The position numbers and the translations under genes are program-made. Under the pieces are notes generated by a model. It had not been told where the DNA came from. It saw only the letters and a program-made list of their open reading frames with translations, and ran no database searches. A stretch of 64,000 bases of DNA from Symbiobacterium sp040797425 (GTDB lineage Bacteria > Bacillota > Sulfobacillia > Symbiobacteriales > Symbiobacteriaceae), in contig NZ_JBFNEH010000008.1 in the NCBI RefSeq assembly GCF_040797425.1, positions 1-64,000 on the forward strand, read 5' to 3'. Below are positions 44,471-52,688 of this stretch, piece after piece (position 1 is the stretch's first letter; the number at the start of each line of letters is the position of its first letter).

Positions 44471-44495
44471 GTGGGGGGTCTTCCACGCCCCCCAC
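44471..44495 (-). terminator. Terminator of the spoIIIA operon
   Basis: GTGGGGGG / CCCCCCAC, a perfect 8-bp stem with a 9-nt loop, 14 bp past the spoIIIAH stop, followed on the minus strand by GACACGTTTTCTCC. Confidence 0.75.
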
Positions 44496-44508
44496 GCACT
44501 CGCTCCGC

Positions 44509-45144
44509 TCAGCGTTCCCTGGCCGTCACGGTGATGGCCGTCGCCTTCACCCCGGTGATGCGGCTCACCGTGTCGATCACCTGGGCGACCTGCTGCTGCG
44601 AGAGCTGCGGCGCCTTCACCACCACCTGGGCGGAGCCCTCGGAGAGATGCACGATGGCGTCGCTGAAGCCCCGGGCCTTCACCATGGCCTCGGCCTGGCT
44701 CTCCAGGGCGGCCCGCTGCCCCAGTTCCAGGTACTGTGCGGCTGCCGACGCCTTGACCTCCTCCGTGGCGCCCCCGCTGTTCATCACCTCTTTCAGCCGG
44801 TCGCCCAGGGCGCCCCGGATCCGCTCCCGCTCGATCCGGAACTCGGCGAAGTAGTCGCGCCCTTCCATGCCCAGGGCCGCGGCAGGCGAGGCGCCCGCCA
44901 GGCCTTCAGCGGCCGACGGCCCCTCCCCGGTGGAACGCCACGCCGGGCCCTCCGCCCCGCCCTCCTGACCGGCGTCGGAAGGGCCGCCGTCCGTCAGCAG
45001 GGGGCTCTGCGGGGGCTCGGGCGCAGGGCCCGACGCCGCCCGCCACTCCCCGAAGCGGCCCACCACATACCACACCAGCGACGCCACCACCAGCAGGAAG
45101 AGCCCGAAACGGAGCAGGTCTGACCCCCGCTTCACCACGAACAC
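44509..45144 (-). CDS. spoIIIAH: Stage III sporulation protein AH
   Basis: A 211-aa protein. One membrane helix (about 12-30), a Pro/Gly/Glu-rich stretch (about 36-90), then the YscJ/FliF-like ring domain (about 95-210; EVKASAAAQYLELGQRA, IVHLSEGSAQVVVKAP). It bridges mother cell and forespore with SpoIIQ. GTG at 45144 follows GGGGGGT; an ATG at 45159 is in frame. Confidence 0.9.
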   Translation of the reverse strand: MFVVKRGSDLLRFGLFLLVVASLVWYVVGRFGEWRAASGPAPEPPQSPLLTDGGPSDAGQEGGAEGPAWRSTGEGPSAAEGLAGASPAAALGMEGRDYFAEFRIERERIRGALGDRLKEVMNSGGATEEVKASAAAQYLELGQRAALESQAEAMVKARGFSDAIVHLSEGSAQVVVKAPQLSQQQVAQVIDTVSRITGVKATAITVTARER

Positions 45145-45148
45145 CGCG

Positions 45149-45781
45149 CTACCCCCCATTCGCCGGCACCACCTCGATGCGGTTGGCGGGAATGTTCAGG
45201 GCCACCATCGCCGCGTCCATGAGGCGCGCCCTGATGCGTACGTCACGGGCCCCCTCGGCCACGATCAGCACGCCGGCGATCTCCGGCGCGCTGGTCCGGG
45301 CCACCACCGGCTGCTCCGCGGAACCGCTCCGGGCGAAGAGGTGGTCCTCCCGGGTGTTGGTCGACTCCGTCCGCCGGGTGGAGCTGTCGGCCGCCTCCTC
45401 CGTAGTGGTCTGCTGGTCTATGGTGGTGTTCTTCACCACCTCAATGGTCGGCCCGGCGGCCAGGGTAACCATCACCCGCACCCGGCCGGCGCCCTCGATC
45501 TGCGCGAGCATGCGCTCCAACTCGGCCGCTTTTTGCCGCTCCAGCCGGGTAAGCTCGTCCTCCTCCACCGCGCTCACCAGTGTGGCGCCGGGGCTCGGGT
45601 CTGCCGGGGTCGTCCCGCTGTCCACCCCGAAGAGCTCTCCCGATTGCATCATCAGGATGCCGATGAACAGGAGCACTGCCACCAGCGGCACCACCCGCGC
45701 CTGCTCCTTGGTGAGCCCCAGCCCGAGCCAACGGAGCGGCCCGTCCGTCCCGCGCTCGGGCGGTTTCCTCTGCTCCGCCAT
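45149..45781 (-). CDS. spoIIIAG: Stage III sporulation protein AG
   Basis: A 210-aa protein. A membrane helix at about 31-47 precedes a soluble ring-building domain with VRVMVTLAAGPTIEVVKNTT near residue 103 and SAPEIAGVLIVAEGARD near residue 162, typical of SpoIIIAG. ATG at 45781 follows GGGGAGG. It is 4 bp after spoIIIAF and 4 bp before spoIIIAH. Confidence 0.92.
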   Translation of the reverse strand: MAEQRKPPERGTDGPLRWLGLGLTKEQARVVPLVAVLLFIGILMMQSGELFGVDSGTTPADPSPGATLVSAVEEDELTRLERQKAAELERMLAQIEGAGRVRVMVTLAAGPTIEVVKNTTIDQQTTTEEAADSSTRRTESTNTREDHLFARSGSAEQPVVARTSAPEIAGVLIVAEGARDVRIRARLMDAAMVALNIPANRIEVVPANGG

Positions 45782-45785
45782 GCCA

Positions 45786-46439
45786 CTACCTCCCCGAACG
45801 CTCCCTGCCCTCAATCAGCACCGTCACGTTCTGTGGGTCCGCGATCCCCAGCTGCTCCGCCACCTGCAGGCGCACCGCCTCCGCCAGGGGCGCCTCCGCC
45901 GGCAGCGGCAGGCGGGTGCGGGCCCGGTCGGCACCCCCGCCGGCCACGTCGTCCGCCCTGCCGATCCGCACGGGCTCCACCGGCCGCACCTGTCCGAAGC
46001 GCGACCCCAGGAGCACCACCACCGTGGCCCGCTCCACCCGCAGCGACTCCAGGGCGGGCCCTCCTCCCATCTCGAGGGCGACCTGGGCCTCGGCCACGCC
46101 GTCCACCGCCCGGGCCGCCGACTCGGCCTGCCGCCTGAGCCGCTCCTCCACCTCCGCCGCCAGCAAGGCCCGGCTCCGCTCCTGGAACCGATGGGCCTCC
46201 GCCATGATCTCGTTCATGCTGGGCAGGCCGGCCGCGGAGTCCCGCAGCAGGTCGGGGTCGAAGGCCACCTCCCCGCCCAGAAGACCCACCACCGGCCGCG
46301 CCACGCCCAGGAGGATCAGAAGCCCCATCGTCAGCCGGACGAACCGCTTCATGGAGCCCATGGGCAGGAGCAGCTCCAGCAGCGAGGCCAGGACGACCAG
46401 CACCACCAGGGTCCGCACCCACTCGGTCACCGCTGCCAT
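45786..46439 (-). CDS. spoIIIAF: Stage III sporulation protein AF
   Basis: A 217-aa protein. Two N-terminal helices (about 8-26 and 33-53) precede a soluble domain with RRQAESAARAVDGVAEAQVAL near residue 102. The opening VTEWVRTLVVLVVLASLLELLLP is the SpoIIIAF signature. It follows spoIIIAE by 4 bp. Confidence 0.9.
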   Translation of the reverse strand: MAAVTEWVRTLVVLVVLASLLELLLPMGSMKRFVRLTMGLLILLGVARPVVGLLGGEVAFDPDLLRDSAAGLPSMNEIMAEAHRFQERSRALLAAEVEERLRRQAESAARAVDGVAEAQVALEMGGGPALESLRVERATVVVLLGSRFGQVRPVEPVRIGRADDVAGGGADRARTRLPLPAEAPLAEAVRLQVAEQLGIADPQNVTVLIEGRERSGR

Positions 46440-46443
46440 GTGC

Positions 46444-47652
46444 TCACCTCACCATCACCGTCACGTTGGCTGCACCCACGACGACTACGATCAGGATGAA
46501 GAACATCAGGGCCACCATGGCGACGGAGGCGAAGACCAGGTGGAGCGAGCGGGCCATGGTCGTCAGCATCCGGGCGACGTCCCCCGCGCCGACCGGCTCC
46601 ACCAGGGCGGCGGCCACCTGGTAGACCCAGGCGACGCTGAGGATCTTCAGCAGCGGGAAGGCGACGATGAAGAAGATCGCCGCCGCTCCCAGCATGCCCA
46701 GGGCGTTCTTGAGGAGGAGCGACGACCCGACGATCAGGTCGGTGGCATCGGAGAGCGTCTTGCCGATCACCGGCACGAAGGAACTGGTGACAAACTTGGC
46801 CGTCTTCACGGCCAGGCCGTCCGCCACGGCTCCGGCCGCCCCCTTCACCGCCACGGTGCCCAGGAAGATGGTCGCGGTGAACCCCAGCGTCACCATCGCA
46901 ACCTGGCGCAGGAGGCCGGCCAGATTGGAGAGCTTGTACTTCTCGTGAAGGCCCGAAACGATCTCCACCACCGCCGCCAGGAAGGCCAGGGGGAAGACCA
47001 CCGTCACCATGACGCTGCTGGTGAGGTTGAGCACCGTCACCATCAGCGGCTGGAAGATGGCGGCGGTCGCCGCCCCGCCGAGGGCGATCAGCACTGCGAG
47101 CAGGGTGGGCAGGATCGCCAGCATGAAACTGTTCAGGCTCTCCATCACCTGCCGGGCGGCGGCCACCGCCAGCCCGAAGCCCGTGACGGCGAGCCCCACC
47201 AGCAGCAGGTAGATCACCCAGTAGGCTGCGTTGCCGGCGGCGTCCGCGTTGAAGGCGGTCTGCAGCTGCCCCAGGACGGCCGCGACGATGGCCAGCACGA
47301 CCAGTTTGAGTAGCAGGTCGGCGTTGGCCAGAAGCTCCCGCACGAAGTAGCGCAGGAGGCCGTGCAGGATGCTGCGCAGGGAGAAGGCCGCCGGCTCATC
47401 GCCCTGGTAGAACCGCAGGAAGTCATTCAGGGTGATCTGCGGTCCGTAGCCCTCCCAAGTGCGGTTCACCTCTTCCAGGAAGCGCTCGATGGCGCTGGTA
47501 TCGAGGGCCGCGGCCTGCTCCAGCAGCAGCGCCTCGGCGCCCGGGGCGGCGCTTCCCGCCGCGCCGCCGGCCCTCACCGGGGGCGGCAGGCCCACCGCCC
47601 AGAGAAGGAGCAGCGCGGCCAGCCACCAGCGTACTCGCTTCAAGGCCCCCAC
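46444..47652 (-). CDS. spoIIIAE: Stage III sporulation protein AE
   Basis: A 402-aa polytopic protein. A signal peptide (about 1-29) precedes a short extracytoplasmic segment and about seven membrane segments, with conserved SSFVPVIGKTLSDATDLIVGSSLLLKNALG near residue 286. It is the main channel-like component of the SpoIIIA secretion complex. It is 2 bp after spoIIIAD. Confidence 0.93.
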   Translation of the reverse strand: MGALKRVRWWLAALLLLWAVGLPPPVRAGGAAGSAAPGAEALLLEQAAALDTSAIERFLEEVNRTWEGYGPQITLNDFLRFYQGDEPAAFSLRSILHGLLRYFVRELLANADLLLKLVVLAIVAAVLGQLQTAFNADAAGNAAYWVIYLLLVGLAVTGFGLAVAAARQVMESLNSFMLAILPTLLAVLIALGGAATAAIFQPLMVTVLNLTSSVMVTVVFPLAFLAAVVEIVSGLHEKYKLSNLAGLLRQVAMVTLGFTATIFLGTVAVKGAAGAVADGLAVKTAKFVTSSFVPVIGKTLSDATDLIVGSSLLLKNALGMLGAAAIFFIVAFPLLKILSVAWVYQVAAALVEPVGAGDVARMLTTMARSLHLVFASVAMVALMFFILIVVVVGAANVTVMVR

Positions 47653-47654
47653 CT

Positions 47655-48041
47655 CTAACCCAGCAGTTTCAGGATCGAGTCGAGCACGGCGAGGACGATC
47701 GGCACGGCCATCAGCATGATGATGATCTTGCCCGCCATCTCCACCTTGGTGGCCACTGCCCGCTCGCCGGCGTCGGTGAGCACCTGGGCCCCGAAGTCCG
47801 CCACGTAGGCGATGCCGATGATCTTGAGCACCGTGTCCATGTGCGCCTGTTCCAGCGAGGCCCGGCTCGCCAGCGTCTGCAGCACCTCCACCACCCGGAG
47901 CACGCGGGCCACCATCAGCATGAAGAGCATCACGCCCGCCGCGATGGAGAGCTGCATCGCGAGTTCCGGCTTGTGCTGCCTGAGCAGGCTGATCAGCATC
48001 CCGGCCAGCAGGCCGAGTCCCACGATCTGCACGATCTCCAC
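47655..48041 (-). CDS. spoIIIAD: Stage III sporulation protein AD
   Basis: A 128-aa membrane protein with four hydrophobic segments. The conserved KIIGIAYVADFGAQVLTDAGE near residue 71 and the C-terminal MAVPIVLAVLDSILKLL are family hallmarks. GTG start with GGAGG upstream, 42 bp after spoIIIAC. Confidence 0.92.
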   Translation of the reverse strand: MEIVQIVGLGLLAGMLISLLRQHKPELAMQLSIAAGVMLFMLMVARVLRVVEVLQTLASRASLEQAHMDTVLKIIGIAYVADFGAQVLTDAGERAVATKVEMAGKIIIMLMAVPIVLAVLDSILKLLG

Positions 48042-48083
48042 AGGTCGTTCCTCCCGTGCGGTGAGGACCGGACGGACCGGCGC

Positions 48084-48290
48084 TCAGTACATGCCGAACG
48101 TCGCCTTCACCAGGTTGAAGAACTTGCCCAGCAGCGAGACCACCATCATCAGAACCACCAGGACCCCCACCAGCGTCACCATCTGGCCCTGCTCATCCTT
48201 TCCGGCCTGCTTCAGCACGGTGGCCAGCACCGCCACGATGATGCCCACCCCGGCGATGCGGAACAGCAGCTGCACATCCACTGGGCTCAC
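48084..48290 (-). CDS. spoIIIAC: Stage III sporulation protein AC
   Basis: A 68-aa protein with two membrane helices (about 7-25 and 36-55). LLFRIAGVGIIVAVL and KFFNLVKATFGMY are the SpoIIIAC signature. It is related to SpoIIIAD and assembles in the same complex. Confidence 0.92.
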   Translation of the reverse strand: MSPVDVQLLFRIAGVGIIVAVLATVLKQAGKDEQGQMVTLVGVLVVLMMVVSLLGKFFNLVKATFGMY

Positions 48291-48297
48291 CCTCCGC

Positions 48298-48819
48298 CTA
48301 GATCAGTATCAGCACCAGGGCCAGGCCTGAGAGAACCCCCACGTAACGGTACATCGGTTCGTACCGGCGCCGCTCCTCGGCTGCCTCCGCCTCGGCGCCC
48401 ACCAGCCGCTCCAGGGCCAGGCGCAGGTGGCGCACCTGGTCACGCCGGTCGGAGGCGCCCAGCACCGGCGTGAGGGCGGTGAGGATCTCCAGGTCGGCCG
48501 GCGTGAGGCACGTAGCCTCCCGGTGCTGCTCCAGGGCCGCCCGCAGCGCCTCCCCCGGCGTGATGCCGCCCCCTTCCAGGAGCCGGTAGGCGGCGTCGGC
48601 CAGGATGGCGCCGGCGATCCCGCCCGCCGCCCTGGCGGCGCTCAGCAGGGCGTCCGGCATGGGCGTGGCGCCGTACTCCACCTCGGTGGCCAGCACCGCC
48701 AGCCCGTTCTGGAAGGCCCGCAGTTCCACGGGGCGCCGCCCGTACCGGGCGGCGATGCGGAAGCCGATCCAGCTGGGCACCAGCAGCGTGAGCAGGGCGC
48801 CCATCAGCTTCAGCGTCAT
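48298..48819 (-). CDS. spoIIIAB: Stage III sporulation protein AB
   Basis: A 173-aa protein. An N-terminal helix (about 3-20) and a C-terminal helix flank a helical GspF-like domain with ARYGRRPVELRAFQNGLAVL near residue 20 and GATPMPDALLSAAR near residue 47. ATG at 48819 overlaps the spoIIIAA stop by 4 bp. Confidence 0.92.
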   Translation of the reverse strand: MTLKLMGALLTLLVPSWIGFRIAARYGRRPVELRAFQNGLAVLATEVEYGATPMPDALLSAARAAGGIAGAILADAAYRLLEGGGITPGEALRAALEQHREATCLTPADLEILTALTPVLGASDRRDQVRHLRLALERLVGAEAEAAEERRRYEPMYRYVGVLSGLALVLILI

Positions 48820-49778
48820 GCCACTCCCTCCCGCGCCAGGTCGAGCACCGCTTCCACCGTGCCGGGGCCGCGTCGGCGGCTGAGCAGCACCGCCCGCTCG
48901 AAGGCCCCGGACTTGAGCAGACCGGCCACGGCGGGCCGCTTGCGGAGGTCGGCCAGCCCCGAACCGTGGGCCGTCACCAGCACGGCCACGCCGGCGTGCA
49001 GCGCCTCCATCAGAGCCTCCGCGTCCTCGGGCCGCCCCACCTCGTCCGCCGCCACCACCTGCGGCGACAGCGACCGGATGAGGAGCATCAGCCCCTCCGC
49101 CTTCGGGCACCCGTCCAGCACGTCCGTGCGTGGCCCCACGTCCCGCTGGGGCACCCCGCCCCGGCAGCCGGCCACCTCGGAACGCTCGTCCACCAGGCCG
49201 ACCTTCAGCCCCGGCAGGCCCAGGCGGGGGACGCCGGTGGAGAGCTGCCGCACCAGGTCGCGCAGCATGGTGGTCTTGCCCGCCTGGGGCGGCGAGATCA
49301 GGAGGGTGGAGAGGAAGCGCCCGCCTCGCACCAGATGCGGCAGAAGCGGGTCCGCCGCCCCGGGCACCTCCCGGGCGACGCGGATGTTCAGGCTGGCCAC
49401 CTGCTTCAGGGTCCGGATGCGTCCGCCCTCCGTCACGGCCCGGCCGCAGAGCCCCACCCGGTGGCCCCCCTCGAGCGTGAGGAAGCCGCTGCGCACCTCC
49501 TCCTCCCAGGCGTAGACGGAGCCCCTGGCCATCAGCTGGAAGGTGCGGAACAGGTCGTCCTGCGTGGCCCGCTCTGCCCGGGCAGGGTCGGCGGTCAGGT
49601 GCCCGCCGGGTGCGATGAAGGCATCGCCCCCCAGGTAGACCAACTGAATCGGCCGCTCGGCCCGCACCCGAATCTCTTCCAGCGGCCCGAGCAGCGCCGG
49701 CACCGCCCGCCGCACGAGCTCCGCCAGGCGGGGGGCCATGAGGGGCAGGATCTCCCGTTCCAGCGCCCCCGGCACCAT
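48816..49778 (-). CDS. spoIIIAA: Stage III sporulation protein AA, ATPase
   Basis: A 320-aa secretion-type ATPase that powers the SpoIIIA complex. Walker A ISPPQAGKTT is at about 161-170, the Walker B region VVAADEVG near residue 239, and TAHGSGLADLRKRP near residue 270 is the SpoIIIAA motif. ATG with GGGGGGAGGAG upstream. A sigma-E-type promoter precedes it. Confidence 0.94.
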   Translation of the reverse strand: MVPGALEREILPLMAPRLAELVRRAVPALLGPLEEIRVRAERPIQLVYLGGDAFIAPGGHLTADPARAERATQDDLFRTFQLMARGSVYAWEEEVRSGFLTLEGGHRVGLCGRAVTEGGRIRTLKQVASLNIRVAREVPGAADPLLPHLVRGGRFLSTLLISPPQAGKTTMLRDLVRQLSTGVPRLGLPGLKVGLVDERSEVAGCRGGVPQRDVGPRTDVLDGCPKAEGLMLLIRSLSPQVVAADEVGRPEDAEALMEALHAGVAVLVTAHGSGLADLRKRPAVAGLLKSGAFERAVLLSRRRGPGTVEAVLDLAREGVA

Positions 49779-49804
49779 CGCTCCTCCCCCCTTTCTGCTG
49801 AGGA

Positions 49805-49833
49805 ATGCTATGCCAGCCTGTCCCGCGTTATGA
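49805..49833 (-). promoter_or_regulatory. Sigma-E-type promoter of the spoIIIA operon
   Basis: Minus strand TCATAAC, 14 nt, CATAGCAT. The B. subtilis sigma-E consensus is KMATATT-N13-15-CATACAHT. The -10 is 26 bp upstream of the spoIIIAA ATG, and spoIIIA is a sigma-E operon in B. subtilis. Confidence 0.65.
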
Positions 49834-49860
49834 GAACCCGCGCGGGGGAAGATAACAGAA

Positions 49861-49885
49861 CGAGGCAGGCTGTACGCCCGCCTCG
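49861..49885 (-). terminator. Terminator between the Zn-ribbon gene and spoIIIA
   Basis: CGAGGCGGG / CCTGCCTCG (one mismatch), 7-nt loop, followed on the minus strand by TTCTGTTATCTT. It is 23 bp past the stop of the upstream gene. Confidence 0.7.
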
Positions 49886-49908
49886 AGAGCCGCGCCCGCT
49901 GTCTTCTT

Positions 49909-50313
49909 CTAGTCGTCCTCGTCGGCCTCCATCCGGCAGCCGCAGACCGGGCACGTCACCTCCAGTTCATCGGATGCCATCTGCCCGGCGCTTGCGCCCA
50001 CCGTCTCACCGCACTCGGGGCACCGGATCATGGACACACCGTCCTCATCCTCCACCAGCGCCGCCTCGGGGACGAAGATGACCTCCTGGTCGTTGTAGAC
50101 CTCGGCCTCCACGGCCGACAGGTCGTCGTCCATCTCGTCGACATAATCGGCCAGCTGGCCGTGAAACTCGGCGAGTTCGCCCAGCTCCGCCGCGAACTCG
50201 TCGAGCACCTCGAGGATGCCGCTCAGGACCCGGCCCTCCGCGCTGCCGACGTCCAGATCCAGCCCCTCCGCGAGACCCTGCAGGTAGGCCACTCGGGAAC
50301 GAAGGTCGTTCAT
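49909..50313 (-). CDS. CD1247-type zinc-ribbon protein
   Basis: A 134-aa protein. The N-terminus MNDLRSRVAYLQGLAEGLDL begins an acidic helical domain (about 1-85), and the C-terminal ribbon has CPECG (near residue 97) and CPVCGC (near residue 121). The layout matches CD1247-like proteins often found next to efp and spoIIIAA in Clostridia; function is unknown. Confidence 0.8.
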   Translation of the reverse strand: MNDLRSRVAYLQGLAEGLDLDVGSAEGRVLSGILEVLDEFAAELGELAEFHGQLADYVDEMDDDLSAVEAEVYNDQEVIFVPEAALVEDEDGVSMIRCPECGETVGASAGQMASDELEVTCPVCGCRMEADEDD

Positions 50314-50431
50314 CCTGTGCTCCTCCTTCCGCAAGCATGGTCTCCCGCAGTAGTCTGCCCCGGTTGACCGGAAAACACAACAAGGCGAACGCACACTCGC
50401 GCTCGCCTTGCGTTCCGTCGAACACTCGCTC

Positions 50432-50989
50432 TTACGCCCGCGACAGGTACTCGCCCGTGCGGGTGTCGATCTTCAGCACGTCGCCCACGTTGACGAAGAG
50501 CGGCACCTGCACCACGTAGCCCGTCTCCAGCTTGGCCGGCTTGTAGGTACCGGTAGCGGTGTCGCCCTTGAACCCGGGCTCCGTCTCCACGACCTTCAGC
50601 TCGACGGTGTTGGGCAGATCAACGCCGATGATCCGGCCGTTCCAGGTGACGATCTGCACCAGCATGTTCTCCAGCAGGAAGTTCGGCGCGTTGCCCACCT
50701 GGTCGCGGGTGAGTTCGACCTGCTCGTAGGTCTCCGTGTTCATGAAGACGTACGAGCCCTGGTTCTCGTAGAGGTACTGGTACTCCCGCCGCTCCACGTT
50801 GGCCAGGGGCACCTTCTCGCCGGCGCGGAAGGTGGTCTCGATCACGCCGCCCGTCAGCACGTTCTTCAACTTCGTGCGCACGAAGGCCGCCCCCTTGCCG
50901 GGCTTCACATGCAGGAACTCGATCACCTGATAGACCGTGCCGTCCATCTCAATGGTCACGCCGTTCCGGAGATCGTTAACGGAAATCAC
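50432..50989 (-). CDS. efp: Elongation factor P
   Basis: A 185-aa factor that rescues ribosomes stalled at polyproline. The first KOW-like domain holds HVKPGKGAAFVR with the loop lysine at K32, the modified residue in Bacillus. GTG at 50989 follows GAGGGG and gives the family length. It follows the Xaa-Pro peptidase gene, as in B. subtilis. Confidence 0.95.
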   Translation of the reverse strand: MISVNDLRNGVTIEMDGTVYQVIEFLHVKPGKGAAFVRTKLKNVLTGGVIETTFRAGEKVPLANVERREYQYLYENQGSYVFMNTETYEQVELTRDQVGNAPNFLLENMLVQIVTWNGRIIGVDLPNTVELKVVETEPGFKGDTATGTYKPAKLETGYVVQVPLFVNVGDVLKIDTRTGEYLSRA

Positions 50990-51067
50990 TGGTCTGTCCC
51001 CTCCGCTCAACGGTTTGCGCCAGAATCTCTTTCACGCCCCTGCCGAGGGGGCGAATACCGAACAGCC

Positions 51068-52144
51068 TTACAGAATCAGAAGTTCCTTGGGCGTGCGTGT
51101 CAAGACCTCCGCCCCCGACTCGGTAACCAGCAGCATGTCCTCAATCCGCACGCCGCCCCAGCCCGGCAGGTAGATGCCCGGCTCGATGGTGACGACCATT
51201 CCCGGCTGCAGCACCACATCGCCGCCCCGCTGGCTCACCCGCGGCCCCTCGTGGATAAACCGTCCCACGCCGTGGCCGGTGCCGTGGCCGAAGTACTCGC
51301 CGTAGCCGCGCTCCTTGATGTAGCTGCGGCAGACGTCGTCCAGTTCCTTGCCGGTGATGCCCGGCCGGCAGGCCGCAACGCCCCGCTTCTGCGCCTCCAG
51401 GACAATGCTGTAGATCTCCCGCTGCTTGTCCGTAGGTTCCCCCACGACGACCGTGCGAGTCATGTCTGAGCAGTAGCCTTCGTAGAGGGCGCCGAAATCG
51501 AAGGTGACCAGGTCGCCGGCGGCGATGGCCTTGTCGCTGGGCCGCCCGTGGGGCAGCGACGAGCGCACGCCCGAGACCACGATGGTCTCGAAGGCCACGC
51601 CTTCCGCGCCCAGTTTCTTCATGCGATACTCCAGCTCGGCCGCCAGGTCGCGCTCCACCGCACCAGGCTTCACCAGCGGCAGGATCTGGGCGAAGGCCTC
51701 GTCGGCAATCTCCGCCGCCCGCCTCATCCGGGCAATCTCCGTCTGATCCTTCACCATGCGGAGCGTCTCCACCAGTCCGGTGACCGAGACCCACTCGCAG
51801 CCGGAAACCGCCTGCCTGTAAGTCTGGAACTGGTCCACCGTCAGGTGGTCGCCCTCGTAGCCGATGCGCTTCAGCCCGAACTCGTCCACCAGCCGGGCGA
51901 TCAGGGCCTCGTCGGTGGACTCGGGCTTCATCACCTGAAAGGCAGGCGCCTGTGCCGCCGCCTGCTCCGTGTAGCGGAAGTCGGTGATCAGCACCGCCCG
52001 CTCAGGGGTGATCAGGAGCACGCCGGCGCTGCCGGTGAAGCCGCTGAGATACGCCCGGTTCTCGGGCTTGACAACCACCAGCCCGTCGAGGCCGCGCTCG
52101 GCCAGCGCTGCCCTGAGGCGGGCGATTCGGTCCTCCGCCATCAT
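51068..52144 (-). CDS. Xaa-Pro aminopeptidase/dipeptidase family protein (YqhT-like)
   Basis: A 358-aa M24 peptidase. The N-terminal creatinase-like domain (about 1-128) precedes the pita-bread domain with metal ligands in TFDFGALYEGYCSDMTRT near residue 212 (two Asp), GHGTGHGVGRFIHEGP near 282 (His) and EPGIYLPGWGGVRIED near 321 (two Glu). It acts on peptides with proline after the first residue. It is the gene between aroQ and efp. Confidence 0.9.
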   Translation of the reverse strand: MMAEDRIARLRAALAERGLDGLVVVKPENRAYLSGFTGSAGVLLITPERAVLITDFRYTEQAAAQAPAFQVMKPESTDEALIARLVDEFGLKRIGYEGDHLTVDQFQTYRQAVSGCEWVSVTGLVETLRMVKDQTEIARMRRAAEIADEAFAQILPLVKPGAVERDLAAELEYRMKKLGAEGVAFETIVVSGVRSSLPHGRPSDKAIAAGDLVTFDFGALYEGYCSDMTRTVVVGEPTDKQREIYSIVLEAQKRGVAACRPGITGKELDDVCRSYIKERGYGEYFGHGTGHGVGRFIHEGPRVSQRGGDVVLQPGMVVTIEPGIYLPGWGGVRIEDMLLVTESGAEVLTRTPKELLIL

Positions 52145-52153
52145 CGATCCCCC

Positions 52154-52597
52154 CTAGCTGCGTCCGGCCTGGAGCAGGTTCACCAGAGCCCGGAGACCGA
52201 GCCGGTACGAATCCGCCCCGAAGCCGGCGATGGTGCCGGCCGCCACCGGGGCGATGACAGACCGGTGCCGGAACGGCTCACGTTTGTAGATGTTGGAGAG
52301 GTGCACCTCCACCACAGGCAGGCCCACCGCGGCGACAGCGTCGCGGATGGCCAGGGAGTAGTGGGTGAAGGCGCCTGGGTTGATCAGGATGCCGTCGTAG
52401 CGGCCGCGGGCGGCGTGGATGGCGTCGATGATCGCCCCCTCGTGGTTGGACTGGAAGGCGTCCACCTCGGCCCCCAGCTCCGCCCCCAGGCTGCGGAGGG
52501 CGCCGTCGATTTCCGCCAGGGTGACGGAACCGTAGACCTCGGGCTCACGCGTGCCCAGGAGGTTCAGGTTCGGCCCGTGGATGACCAGGATCCGCAT
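52154..52597 (-). CDS. aroQ: 3-dehydroquinate dehydratase, type II
   Basis: A 147-aa shikimate-pathway enzyme. The opening ILVIHGPNLNLLGTREPEVYG with catalytic arginine and tyrosine, NPGAFTHYS near residue 75 and VEVHLSNIYKREPFR near residue 98 are the family motifs. GGAGGAGG precedes the ATG. It is followed by the M24 peptidase and efp. Confidence 0.94.
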   Translation of the reverse strand: MRILVIHGPNLNLLGTREPEVYGSVTLAEIDGALRSLGAELGAEVDAFQSNHEGAIIDAIHAARGRYDGILINPGAFTHYSLAIRDAVAAVGLPVVEVHLSNIYKREPFRHRSVIAPVAAGTIAGFGADSYRLGLRALVNLLQAGRS

Positions 52598-52688
52598 CAG
52601 GCGCTAACCTCCTCCGCATCCAAAACCTGCATTATCGTACCAGAATATCGCACCGGCGCGCAAGGGGCGCCGCGGTGCCGGGCGGGGC

